From the NCBI GenBank assembly GCA_050084515.1, contig CM114271.1, forward strand, positions 65,782,001-65,846,000: a stretch of DNA of 64,000 bases, in the 5' to 3' direction. The translations under genes and the position numbers were made by a program. A model generated the notes under the pieces. It had not been told where the DNA came from. It was given only the letters and a program-made list of their open reading frames with translations, and ran no database searches. Below, piece by piece: positions 34,801 through 44,940 of the stretch (the first letter of the stretch is position 1; every line of letters starts with the position of its first letter). Origin of the DNA: Blasia pusilla. Lineage: Eukaryota; Marchantiophyta; Marchantiopsida; Blasiales.

Positions 34801-35783
34801 CAATTCAAAGACACATCAAGGAGGATGTGGCGAAGAAAGTAGCCGAGGTCTACAGAAACTCTCCGGGTTCAAAGCCCGGAGTGATCAAGCTCACAACGGC
34901 ATCACAAATTTGTGAAAAATTGCTTGGAATCCCTGGACAGGGCGAGATCACGGCGGTTGAGGAGAAACAACTCTGGGAAAATCTCGCATTTCTCGCTGAT
35001 CTTGAATGCTTCCGGAATTTGCTGCGTCAAATACGAGTTCTCGATGGAAAGACGGCCCAAATGGATGCCATCGCCAGAATCAAGGCCAACTCCAGATTTC
35101 CATTCATTCAGAGATGGCAGTTCATGGGCCAAGGAGGCGAGGGATCCAAGGCCTATGTCTTCAAAATGTCAACCACAGATCCGTCGAGTGGCCTCGATCT
35201 TATAGATCGAATGAGGGAAGGGGAAGATCTTTACGGGAGCTGGGTAAGCTTTGATATTTGCTCTGAGTCTTTGAACGGATGGTTGACGATGGGTGCTCAC
35301 GTTTATGACCATGTGGAGAAGGGACTCAAAACTATATTTGTCTGTGAAGTAAAGGCAGAAGATGTTGGCAGTTTGAAGATGTGCTGGTTACTCTTACTGG
35401 AGGTGGTGAAGGAAAACAAAAGGCCACCTCCGGAAATTTATGGGTTCATGGCGGACAATGCACAACTTGGGTGGATTGCTATCCGGGAAGTGTTCTGGGG
35501 TGGAGAGGTTCAACCGGAGAGGGAAAGGTCGGATGCTTTCCATTGGCAAAGCGATCTGTGACCGGTACACCAAATCTTGCATCAAGGAGAATAAGAGGAC
35601 AGAGCATGTCACTCTACTCCAACGCTGCAAGGACAAAAAACCTTGAAGCAGGCCATGGAATGCCGGGGAAGAACTTCATGGGTGGTGGAGGAAGCATGCG
35701 ATTGAGGGGAAGTACAAAGAGTTGTGCTCTTGGTTGAGTTGGTGGATCTGACGTATGAGACAATGGGGAAACTTCATGCGGCG
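34801..35783 (+). pseudogene. Transposase-like DDE domain, 5' exon(s)
   Basis: The frame to 35561 encodes DVAKKVAEVYRNSPG, QICEKLLGIPGQGEI, SRFPFIQRWQFMGQGGEG, GSWVSFDICSESLNGWLTMG, KTIFVCEVKAEDVGSLKMCW and YGFMADNAQLGWIAIREVFW, then ERSDAFHW. FMADNAQ followed by an aromatic/His box is the arrangement around the second Asp of MULE-type DDE transposases. After a frameshift, YTKSCIKENKRTEHVTLLQRC and a Trp-rich stretch continue to a donor site (GCG|GTGAGT at 35784). The N-terminal part is missing, replaced by LINE sequence. Role: strand cutting and joining in DNA transposition. The three catalytic acids are not individually proven. Confidence 0.55.
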
Positions 35784-35896
35784 GTGAGTTCACTATTTTG
35801 TCTTGTCAAGCTCACGCTGAGAATTGTTTGTAAAGTTGTAGCTCAGGATGAGAAGCGTGGGAATTAAATGGATTTCAAACCCAAGAAACCAAGCAA

Positions 35897-36233
35897 GCTG
35901 TCGGATGCGACGGGTTGTCCGAGTGTGCAATCCGACGGAAACCGACGGGTTGCCCGAGTGTGCAACCCGACGGAAATCGACGGGTTGCCCAAGGGTGAAA
36001 CCCGGCGAAACCGACGGGTTGCATCCGATGTTTGGTGTCGCCCCGAGTGTGCAACTGTCGGGACCGGACGGGTCACGAGTCGTTCATGGGATGCCTCGGC
36101 CTTGCAGCCCGTCGGGTTCCGACGGGTTGCGATGGAGGTGGGTTTTAAGGTTACAACACGCCGGGACCCGGACGGTCGCAGAGTCGTTTATGGGATTCCT
36201 CGGGCCTGCAACCCGCCTGGTTCCGGCAGTCGC
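35897..36233. repeat. Left array of ~26-bp palindromes, in a transposase intron
   Basis: Seven imperfect palindromes based on GCAACCCGTCGG...CCGACGGGTTGC lie at about 35927, 35962, 35997, 36051, 36104, 36153 and 36208. The first three follow at a ~35-bp period with 'ccgagtgtgcaa' between them. They fall between the donor at 35784 and the next coding stretch at about 36300. Confidence 0.8.
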
Positions 36234-36299
36234 TTATTTCTTTGACTCTGGGTTATTTTCGTTCCTTCTAACATTGTCGTTGCGAGTGGATTGAACGTT

Positions 36300-37815
36300 C
36301 ATGAAAATGCCCCGCCCCAACACAAGTGGAGCAGAAAGTGTTCATTCCTCTTGGAGGTCGTCACAAGCATGCCAACGAAATTCACTTGTGGAGGCATGCC
36401 AACAAGACCACGCAAGAACAATGCTACAGTCTGCAGCATCCCATATCTTTCTCACAAAAGGCATAACAAAAGGAAAAGGGCCGTCGATCTACGAGCTCTA
36501 TGTCGTAGGCATTTGTGAGATCTGGTGATGAAAAATTGTATGTCGAAGCCTTCAACCGGTGCGTAGCTGGAACTCCACTTGAGCAAGACGTACACATTGT
36601 TGGGGATATTCGTGGGCGGGTTTCAAGACGTCCCATATAGATGGTGGTAGAGCAGTCCGAGCGAGACTCGTGGAGACCAGATAAGTATCTTGACTTCAAG
36701 CATGTGAAGAGGCAGCATCGAGGAACGAATCCGGTGATTGATTTGGATGAGGAAATTACACCGCCCAGGTATTCGGGGACCCCGGACCCGTCCCAAATCC
36801 GTGATGGAGTTACATCTCCAAAATCAGTGAATGTTTTATTTCAAAAGCCCTCCGTTGCTGGAAGTTCGCAACATCCTCTCACTGGGGTGGTTCAACAATA
36901 TGGGATTCCGGTAATGGAGGTGGATTGCAACCTAAAACGGTGGCATATATCTCGGAGCAACCCAGGACGTGGACCCACGTGCAGGGCAGGATCTTATGGC
37001 ATTAGGAGAGCATGCGGCACTTTCCTAAATAAGAACTGTACAAGGACTCGACGACCTCTGCCTGGGTTTTGGGGACTCAAAACCTTTGATCGTTTCACGA
37101 GGACCGGGGATCAATTGAAGTACTTCTTCTGCCCAAATGAATCTTGCGCTTTCGAAGTCTTATCCGGCTGCCATTGGAGCTCCGGGAATACCCCACGATT
37201 TGGCCCATCGCCGCAGTATTTAAATGCACTCAAGACGAAGTGGACAATCTTACAAGTGTCGGTTTCAGACTCGTAGACGGGGGAGGTTCGGAGCATGTTC
37301 GCATTACAGAGACCTTCGCATTTCGTATTCAACCCAAGATTGATGTCAACATGTACCCGAAGAAGGTGGATGATCTCAATCCATTATTTCTGTTTGAGTC
37401 TAGAAATGGGGTGAAGAGAAACAGAATGTGCAGGCCAACGGTGGAGAGAGCAAAGCGAATTGCAGCATCTCGGGAGGCAAAAATGGAGATCATCGCCACG
37501 AAAGATGTCCTGAGTGGCAATGGAATAGTAAGGATGTATTGGGTAAGGAACAACACTGTAAATTCAAGTGTCACAGGGGTGTATGTGGTGCACATCTGTT
37601 GCTTTCCCACATGTTCATGTGATGACTTTGTCCAAAGAGAGACAAGTGGCAAAAGTTATTTCCCTGGTAGTTTTAAGAGAGTCGGAGGTAGGAGTAGGAA
37701 TCCACCAACCCATTCTGTCCCTCAAAGAAGTGCAAAGTATTTTAAACAAACCACTTTGAGGATGCAAAATGAGGTTTTAGATTGTAGTTTCATTTTCCCA
37801 GAACCTTCACTTTGA
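36300..37815 (+). pseudogene. Transposase-like gene, 3' exons with SWIM zinc finger
   Basis: Coding blocks in changing frames include KGPSIYELYVVGI, LYVEAFNRCVAGTPLEQD, WRPDKYLDFKHVKRQHRG, a Pro/Ser-rich linker, then YPTIWPIAAVFKCTQDEVDN, VERAKRIAASREAKMEIIAT and GVYVVHICCFPTCSCDDFVQ (about 37577-37636). CSCDDF followed by a later YFP(C)-K is the start of a SWIM motif (C-x-C-x(n)-C-x-H), common at the end of MULE and related plant transposases. The second half of the SWIM ligands falls at a possible donor (about 37664). Stop at 37815. Confidence 0.5.
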
Positions 37816-38681
37816 GCTTGAACTCTATTCAGCCCGGGGCAAATGATAGATTGTTTCCAGACCTTGGATGGAAAAAGTGATTGGTTCCACACTTATGATT
37901 CTACTAATTTTTCAGTTTTGTAAATTTTGTGCAATTTGCAACCGGTCGGACTCAGATGGGTTGCCACAATATGGAAGAGGAAAAAAAAACTGTGGGACTG
38001 CTTAATAACTGAGCAAAAAAGTGCAAAAAAATTCACACAAAAAGTTTCCTCTCTTCAACCCAACGGAAACTCTCTTTAAAAAAAGCATCTATTTCGGTTG
38101 AAGGTAGTTTCCTCTCTCCTCTCTCCTCTCTCCTCTCTTCCTCTCCTCTCACCGCACCTCTCAACCATGGAGTGTTCAAAATCAGACATCTCTTGCATCA
38201 GAACTCCATAGCTGTCTTTAGTAGTTCGGCAACACAATCTCCAAAAAGTTGAGCTAAGGTAAATATGATGAGAGAGACTAGGAAAGAATCCAAAAATCTG
38301 AAAGGTTAGGCTCAAGATATGGAGCAAGAGGCACAAGGAGGAGCCAAGAAGTGCAGTTGTCTAGCTGATATGGATGTTTGCGAAAATGGACGGTGGAAGG
38401 TGTGTACGGATTGGGGAAGAGAAAGTAAAAAAGAGAAGAGAAACATATGCATTTTTAGCATTAGAGGGAGTACATAGACGATCACATTCGAAAAGACATA
38501 AAAAATGTTCAGCAAACTTTTACAAGCACCACCATCGTTTGAAAAAATATTCTCCTTTATTACATCCGAAAAAATCTTGGAATTGTATATTTGATCTATT
38601 CTATGAAATCTTTTGCCTCATCATCAAATAACTCCCTACTCCAAACGCTGCACTCAAGCTGGGTCGTTGAGTTCTTTGAAC
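37816..38681. other. Spacer between the convergent genes
   Basis: One isolated palindrome copy (GCAACCGGTCGGACTCAGAT, continuing to GGGTTGC, about 37938-37964) and a CTCCT microsatellite (about 38108-38150) lie here. No coding segment was recognised. The 3' UTRs of both genes would meet here. Confidence 0.5.
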
Positions 38682-39818
38682 TCACTCGTCATTGTCCGAG
38701 AGCTCTTGCAAAATTACTTTCGGCCTTGCCCTCCCAATTTTTTGAATCGTTGGAAGTGACGATGGTATCACTACCAATGGTGGGTCTGGAACCGGAGCTC
38801 TCGGCTTTGGTGGAGAGTTGTACGCCCCAACGAGCCTTTTGTATTTTGCCTTTGCCTCCTTGCAAAGGTCAAACAGTTCCTGCCTTCCCTTGAGGCAGAG
38901 AATGTTCCTGCCACTCTGCCAGGCACCTTTGATACTCGCCCCTGAAAGTCCCACTAAGTCGAACACCAAGTCACCCGGCCTTGAGCAGAGCTCGATGAGC
39001 GTTTGCATCAGGGCTGGCGACTTTTCCCTTCCTCCCAGAAGTGGGGTACCGTCTTGCATGTAAATTCCCGGGGGGGAATTGTACAAACTATCTAAGTTGT
39101 ACCCATCTGAGCATGGATCCACAGGATCCTGGATCTTGAACACCTTGAAATTGTGCTCGGGCCGAATGAAGCAGTAAACGTAGGAGTGGTCCATCTGTAA
39201 AGAAGCACGTTGGAAAGAATGTCAGCAACTTGGCATAATGTGCATCACGTCACCAAAGAACTCGGCTTGAACTTGAGAACTTTTTTCAATTACTAACTTT
39301 GGAGCAACCTATCGGAGTCCGACGGGTTGTTTTGTCCATGACCAACCCGTTTGTGCCGTCCTCCACTTTAGCGACCTCTTGACACACTAGAGGTTGAAAA
39401 GCTCGTCCTCGCTCCCTCTAGTCAACACTGAGAAGCAGCCCATGTCACTCAGATAGGCGTCTGCAAAGGAGAACAATAGCGCGATTTGGTCATAAGAGAG
39501 GGGAACATTCCAGTCAGGTACCTCGTCCAACGGATTCTCGTCCCACAGTCGCAACCCCGAGGGCAGATCAGCGATGAAGAGATCCACCACAACCTCTTCG
39601 ACCACTCCATTCACCATCCAGGGAGCGTGCCCGTTTCGTTGGAGCTTCCATCCCAGCGTTGTCAATTTATGAATGGTGGGTGTCGACGCTTGAGAATTGA
39701 AGCTTTTCAGCTCATCTAGTAAATTCATGAACTGAAGGAGGACGCTTGTCCGGGTTGTTGTTTCTCTGTGTCTTCCCAAGGATGATTGACTGTATTCTCC
39801 TTGGGACGACACTGGCAC
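38682..39818 (-). pseudogene. Beta-class N4/N6 DNA methylase domain, C-terminal part of ParB-methylase gene
   Basis: The upstream exon (39818-39387) has VEEVVVDLFIADLPSGLRLW at the place of the DPPY motif (motif IV; here ADLP). It is followed by LSYDQIALLFSFADAYLSDM and GCFSVL (motif V-like). The downstream exon (39194-38682) has DGTPLLGGREKSPALMQTLI, then ELCSRPGDLVFDLVGLSGAS (SAM-binding motif I, D-x-F/V-x-G-x-S-G) and GRNILCLKGRQELFDLCKEA (motif II/III-like). Motif IV before motif I defines the beta class of amino-DNA methylases. Such enzymes put methyl groups on the exocyclic N of adenine or cytosine. Motif IV is degenerate (no Tyr), so activity is doubtful in this copy. The interval 39195-39386 between the exons holds one more palindrome. 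Confidence 0.6.
39303..39329. repeat. Single palindrome copy between methylase exons
   Basis: GCAACCTATCGG..CCGACGGGTTGT matches the units of the two arrays and sits in non-coding sequence between the motif IV and motif I exons. Confidence 0.75.
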
Positions 39819-39842
39819 ATCTCGCTTCCGCTTCTCTGGAGT

Positions 39843-41344
39843 CTACGGACGGCTTGTCGGGGTCTCTATGACCTCAGACTCAGGTGGGGTTTTTTTTGCC
39901 GAGGACCTGGTCCGACCCTCTCTCCCCGCTCGCCCGGACGATTCCGCCTCTGGCCTTGAATCTTCAGCCTCACTTTGGGAAGACTCGGCCTCGGAATTCT
40001 TCCCTCCCCTCGCCTTGCCTTTGAGACCCGCTGTGGATTTTTCTTTGGCTGTGCGGACCTTTGAAGCCAACTCAGCTGTCTCGAGGGCTTTCTCTTCCGC
40101 ATCTCCTCCGAAGAAGTCTTCAGGCTGCACAAAATTGGGGATGTCATCCTGTCCTGAGGCCACTGCATCATGAAGCATTCGTCAATCTTTCTCGGTGATA
40201 TCTTCAAGGTCGTTGAAGTCAAGCCAAATCGGGCAATTCTCCACCTCCCAATCGGACATATGCTACGCCATCACCATGTCGTACATGGAGAATGTCTCTC
40301 CATCAGGCAGCGAAGCCTATAATTTCAAGGCTGCAGGTAATTTTCCCCAGGTACGTGCATTTTTACAATGGACGAGGTACCTGAAGGTCATCCGTTGGGC
40401 AGCTTTTACTCGAATTGAATCCGCCACCTGCTCCTGTAGATCTCGCTTCTTCTTTGCTTGATCCCGTTTGTTCCCCTCGATTTCTTCGTCAAGCTCTGCC
40501 TGAGGGAGGACGCAAACCTTGAACATCGTCTTGAATCCTGGGTTTTTGATTGGCTTGTCCCGGATGTCGTCGAGCCAAACCTCGAAATCTACAAAACTTT
40601 CCAGGTTTGCTTCATCCGGAATGGGCTCTAATCTTTTGAGCTCCGCTTGTAGACCGTCCAGCATGGACTTCCCGATAACCTGCAACGCATCCTAGAATGA
40701 CCTTTCGCGGAGCCAGTGGGAGATCACTGGATCGGACACACTCGGAGGATGGTGTGCCGCCCTCTTCTGGGCCTCTGTGCCCTCGAGACTGATTTTCATC
40801 AGTCGGATCCTCCTAAACTCGCTTATGCCGGAGAACGCAAACCGATGCACACGATCCAGGGACACTTTCTCCCCAATCCAACCTTGCGGATCTTCATCCC
40901 TTTTTCGCTGGCACTTGATAATCGCCTTCAGCTCCTTGTAAAACTCCAGACCAAGTTCGGGGTTGAGAATGCTGACGTAGCGCTGCATCTTGCTCGCCGT
41001 GTATTTTGTGGCTGCAGATACTGCAGCTTGGATGAATTTCGCACGCTCAGACCCAGATACTTTCTCCCTCCACTCCAGCTCCAATGCAGCGCTCTTCTTC
41101 GCGGCCTGTATCTTCGACCACCAAAGGATTGTTACGGTTGCATCTTGGGAAATAAACTTATTTGCCCAAGTCTTCTTTTTTATCTATGCACCCTTTGCAA
41201 GCATCTGATTTACCAGGGCGTCGCCCAAGAACCCCTTGTACTCTGCCGGGTGCGTCGTAAGCACCTTCTTCACCCGATTGCAGTCCTGGATCCAGTGGTG
41301 GGTGACATTCCCCTCCGATACAATCCTCCACATCCAAACTCAAC
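39843..41344 (-). pseudogene. Middle region of the ParB-methylase gene
   Basis: Reading downward from 41344, the coding blocks are HHWIQDCNRVKKVLTTHPAE, YKGFLGDALVNQMLAKG, TILWWSKIQAAKKSAALELE, WREKVSGSERAKFIQAAVSA, MQRYVSILNPELGLEFYKEL and MLDGLQAELKRLEPIPDEAN. An acidic/basic low-complexity segment follows (EAESSQSEAEDSRPEAESS, about 39960-40060). One stop falls in the first block (about 41188). The helical, charged character fits a linker between ParB-like and methylase domains. I recognise no separate family. Confidence 0.45.
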
Positions 41345-41377
41345 CCGTCAGAAAATTTGTAAGTTACATGGGTTCCT

Positions 41378-41991
41378 GCAACCCGTCGGACTCTGACAGG
41401 TCGTCACAGCTGAAGGTCCGATTCTAGCAACGAGCTAAATGATGCAACCCGTCGGAGTCCAACGGATTGCATTCACATTTGTGAATGCCTGGTTTCAACC
41501 CGTCGGACTCCGACGGGTTGTCAGCTAGTCCGTATCAAACGTGAACATAGCTACCCATCGGAGTCCGACAGGTTGCGCAATTGAATGGAAACCTGCAATT
41601 TGACGCGAAATTTGCAATACCAACTTCCAAATGCAACCCATTGGACTCTGACGAGTTGCTTTCGGCCAAAAAAATTTAAAGAAACCTCCAAACAGCTTTG
41701 AGTCAAGCAACCCGTCGGACTCCGACGGGTTGCTTTGGGCCAAAAACATACTAAACCTGTGGTCAGTCGAACAACTCGTCGGAGTCCGACGAGTTGCTTT
41801 CTTCAAAAAACATCCTGAAAAGGCGGCGAGTCGAGCAACTCGTCAGAGTCCGACGAGTTGCTTTCGGTCAAAAACATCCTAACTTTTGCCGTCATTCGAG
41901 CAACTCGTCGGAGTCCGACGAGTTGTTTTCAGCCAAAAGCATCCCAACAACAGTGCCGACCCAAACAACTTGTTGGAGTCCGACGGTTTGC
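41378..41991. repeat. Right array of ~26-bp palindromes filling an intron
   Basis: Ten copies of CAACCCGTCGGAGTCCGACG plus GGTTG start at about 41378, 41444, 41495, 41551, 41633, 41707, 41771, 41835, 41899 and 41966. The last six repeat at ~64-74 bp with a conserved spacer 'ctttcgg.caaaaacatcct'. The copy at 41707-41733 is a perfect palindrome. The array occupies nearly all of the intron between the donor after MHAMNT (about 42002) and the exon starting near 41344. Confidence 0.9.
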
Positions 41992-42002
41992 AGCAAGAAG
42001 AT

Positions 42003-42480
42003 ACTTACGTGTTCATGGCATGCATTGCCATCTCCACCGTCGCCATGTGATGAGGGTCTGGATGAAGGACCACTGCCTTCACGCAAAAATGTGCCTCCAA
42101 GGAGTTGGGCCGCTCCTCTGAAAACTTGGTCCACGCCATGAACCTGTGATTTCCATCCCAGATGAAGAAATGGAAATTCCTCATCCAGCTGAATTCCGTG
42201 CCCTCTACTTGCCTTCTGAAATCCTGGTCATGCTCCAGAATGTGTCGAGCTTTTCCAAGTCCTCCTTTGTAACCAGGGCTTGGGTTCCATGCTCGTCATA
42301 AGGCTGAACATAGAAGGGAGGGAAGCTGTCGACGTAGGATGTTGTCGCCGCCGATTGTTTTAGCTTCGCGATGTCCTCGTCGGACTGAATTTCGCTGACG
42401 TATTCCATTGTCTGCAATCGGCAGAGTGGAATCCTTGGGGCGTTGTGGCCCTCCATCAGTGCCATCTGCTTTACCACCTG
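42003..42480 (-). pseudogene. ParB-like domain exon
   Basis: From 42480 the exon reads VVKQMALMEGHNAPRIPLCR, then LQTMEYVSEIQSDEDIAKLK. This is the 'P-L..L....Y....S.E.I..L..S' start of ParB/sulfiredoxin-fold domains. It continues with a hydrophobic strand, a frameshift near 42225, and FHFFIWDGNHRFMAWTKF (about 42135-42190), the ParB signature G-x-x-R with DGNHR. KAVVLHPDPHHMATVEMAMH follows. A consensus donor (AACAC|GTAAGT) ends the exon, and the preceding intron (42567-42481) has a phase-0 donor and acceptor. In bacteria and phages, ParB-like domains often precede N4/N6 methylases in one protein; the same order is seen here. Confidence 0.6.
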
Positions 42481-42566
42481 TCAGAACCGGGACAAGATCA
42501 ATAAGCTACACTGAATTCCCAATGAATTGCAATTCACATAATTCAAAAAACCCAAATCCTCGCTTA

Positions 42567-43190
42567 CCCGCTCGAAGATTGGGTCGGTTTCTTGACGAGC
42601 CAACTTGTCTGAGACAGCAGCTGGCAAGTCGACTAGGAACTCGTTGATCCGATAGAGGTCGATCTCTTCCGCCGGGCTTGGAGACGAGAATGACCGCTCT
42701 CCGACTTCTTCGGCAATGTCCACCATCTCCACGCTGGCGGTCCTCATGACCTCATCGTCCGTGATTTGAACTTCTAGTGTTTCCGCTATGTTGATTGTGT
42801 CCCCGGACTTCATCGGGGACATTTCTCGCATCTCAACACTTTTGGTTGGATGGGCAGGGCTGTCATCAATGGCTATCGCTTTTTCCCTCCTCGCTTTAGC
42901 CAATTCTGCTCTCCTCAATGAACTGCCAGCCTTGTATACTCTGACGTGGAGCCCAAGTCGTGGACAATGAAAAATATGTATGCAGGACACGCTCCAACGC
43001 AGAAGGGCGATCCCTGACAATGAGGACATCGATGGCCTCCCAACGGTATGGTGGCACCGACCTCATATGGAGTTTCTGCATTCTTGGGAGGGAATTGCGA
43101 CATATTGACTCGCCCGTTGCGCTCTAGATACGGGCATGCTGGACTTCTACACTCCAAGGCTCCCATGCATTGGCGGCGGGAGACAATCCA
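42567..43190 (-). pseudogene. N-terminal part of the ParB-methylase gene, Cys-rich
   Basis: The minus strand from about 43190 encodes GPWIVSRRQCMGALECRSPA, CPYLERNGRVNMSQFP and HRCPHCQGSPFCVGACPA. This Cys-rich, probably zinc-binding stretch recalls N-terminal zinc regions of some large DNA-transposon proteins. An acidic linker follows (MSPMKSGDTINIAETLEVQI, then VGERSFSSPSPAEEIDLYRI) up to DPIFER at the donor near 42567. The Cys-rich exon starts at the very edge of the nested element, next to LINE sequence. Whether it belongs to the ParB-methylase protein or to a separate product is not settled. Confidence 0.4.
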
Positions 43191-43191
43191 A

Positions 43192-44712
43192 GGACCATCT
43201 ATCAGCGACTGGGCTGAAGAAAAGAAGGTGCGAGCCACAGGACAAGCAGGTTTCCGACACTCACATAGCACCGTGGATCACCTTCTCACACTCCGGGTAC
43301 TGATTGAAGAAACTTCCAAGTCGAGAATTGGTCACAAGCCCGGTAAATTGTTCTACTGTTTTGTAGACTTCAAGAAGGCCTTTGACACAGTCCCAAGGGC
43401 GCTCCTTTGGAAACGACTTGAAGAGTTGGGTGTCCCACCACAACAACTTATAGCGATCAAGGTCTTATATGCTCAGTTGTTTGCACAGATTGCCACTAGG
43501 AGGGGCAGATCTGAAACTTTATCTTCCAACACCGGAGTCAAACAAGGATGCCCCCTCTCACCTACATTGTTTGGGCTCTACATTGACGAACTTGAAGAGG
43601 TGCTTTCTAGAGTGAATGGAGATCCACCAGAGCTAGCACACTGCCTCATCCCCTTGCTCCTGTATGCAGATGATATAGTTCTGATGTCTAGAACAGCACA
43701 TGGGATCCAACTTTACCTGAATGCACTTTCAAGCTTCTGCAACAACTCGGGCATGGAAGTCAGCTTGCTGAAAACGAAGATAATCATCTTTGGATCACAG
43801 CTCCCTACGGCGTAGCGGTCACACGCTGATTTCACCTTCAGCTAGGGAATGAGAAGGGAGATCATTGAGATTGTGGGTGAGTACATATACCTGGGGGTGC
43901 AACTCAAACCCAACAACCAATGGAGAACCAATGGGAGTTGCAACAAGATCAATGCAAGCTTGAGGGGTCTACACCTGCTACAATCTAATTGCAGAAGAAT
44001 GGAACTCTGGCATATTCCACAGAAACTCCATCTCTTCAAAGCTCTGGTGATCCCTGCCACACTCTATGCATCTAAAGTGTGGGGCCCCAGCTCCAAGGCT
44101 TGGCCCCAGGGCCTTGAGGCCCCAGAGAAACTCTTCATGCGCCGAGTGGGCATTAGGAAAACCACTCCCCACGACATTCTATTGGCTGAGTTTGGGGAGG
44201 TACCAATGGAGATCCATAATGTTAAAAATCTGATCACATTTCTCCAACACCTTGAGGATATCTGCGAGGACAATCCCAATCGTCTATCCGCCAGGGCCCA
44301 CATGGTTTCAAAAAGTAGTGCCACCCTTGGGGCTAAAAATTGGTACTACGACTGCACGGAGTGGCTCATGAAATGGGGAATATCCATCGGTGACCTGCCT
44401 ACAGCGACCCACCAGGACCTTGCTGAACAATTATACAACAATTACATTGCCATCAACTGGGGCCGACACTAGCATCTCTGGGAAAGCAGGGGGAATTCCT
44501 CTCACAAAAATGGTGAAAGAATGAGGCGCTACCACACCCTCATGAACAACTGCAGATCCATGCAGCAAGCCTCCTACATCTCTGCCCCCATTCCCACTAA
44601 GTTACGTCATACATTAGTGGGATTCAGATGTGGCTCTACTGACCTGGAGATTGAGAAAGGAAAATTTTCACAGAAGAAAAGAGAGGACAGATTATGTAGA
44701 TTTTGCAACTCG
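43192..44712 (+). pseudogene. LINE ORF2, 3' part: RT palm, thumb and C-terminal CCHC start
   Basis: It resumes as ISDWAEEKKVRATGQAGFRH and continues with FYCFVDFKKAFDTVPRALLW (first catalytic Asp), TGVKQGCPLSPTLFGLYIDE and LLLYADDIVLMSR (YADD box, about 43668-43690). A stop falls at 43815. The thumb and connection follow (EYIYLGVQLKPNNQWRTNG; LVIPATLYASKVWGPSSKA), then a helical region to 44472. The C-terminal piece ends EDRLCRFCNSG near 44712, the first half of a CCHC motif, where it is cut by another repeat. Joining after LERM of the 5' part keeps the RT order intact. Confidence 0.85.
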
Positions 44713-44940
44713 GGGTTTGCACTAGCCCACCCAATGGGGGCCCTAATCCCCCCCCCCGCGAGCCTAGCGAGACTACGCACGAATCTGAAAACCGGTGCGG
44801 GCTCGGCCAGCCTGGGTCTTCGCCACGGGCTTGGCAAGCTTGGATGTGGGCTATTGGTACCTGGGCGACACGTGCATCCCATGGACGGACTTGTACATTT
44901 CTATGCAACCTTGTATGATCCTCTACATTTAGTTTTATGA
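44713..44940 (+). repeat. Dispersed repeat fragment truncating the LINE
   Basis: It begins GGGTTTGCACTAGCCCACCC and contains a C-run (44750-44757). It ends with 'gggctattggtacctgggcgaca...tccatggacgga...tgcaacctt', which matches the flank of the GC-rich island at 17.78-17.87 kb. No coding function. Confidence 0.5.

Larger units (their letters stand above)
34776..43191. mobile_element. 8.4-kb nested element with DDE/SWIM transposase and ParB-methylase gene
   Basis: It lies between the two halves of one LINE ORF2. It holds two convergent intron-containing genes: a transposase-like gene on the plus strand (34801-37815) and a ParB-plus-DNA-methylase gene on the minus strand (43190-38682). Intronic arrays of ~26-bp palindromes lie about 1.1 kb from each end. 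I could not see convincing terminal inverted repeats or a target duplication, so the ends may be eroded or the breakpoints slightly misplaced. The transposase looks MULE-like or related to other DDE/SWIM families. The exact superfamily is open. Confidence 0.65.

Noticed and set aside
35897-41991. CRISPR-like array (regular ~26-bp palindromic repeats with spacers)
   Set aside because: Spacers in the regular part are themselves conserved and the setting is a eukaryotic intron. No cas genes are present.
34773-43165. GGCTCCCA repeated at both edges as an 8-bp target duplication
   Set aside because: The right copy lies within the Cys-rich exon of the nested element, about 30 bp inside the LINE junction. 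The match is probably chance.
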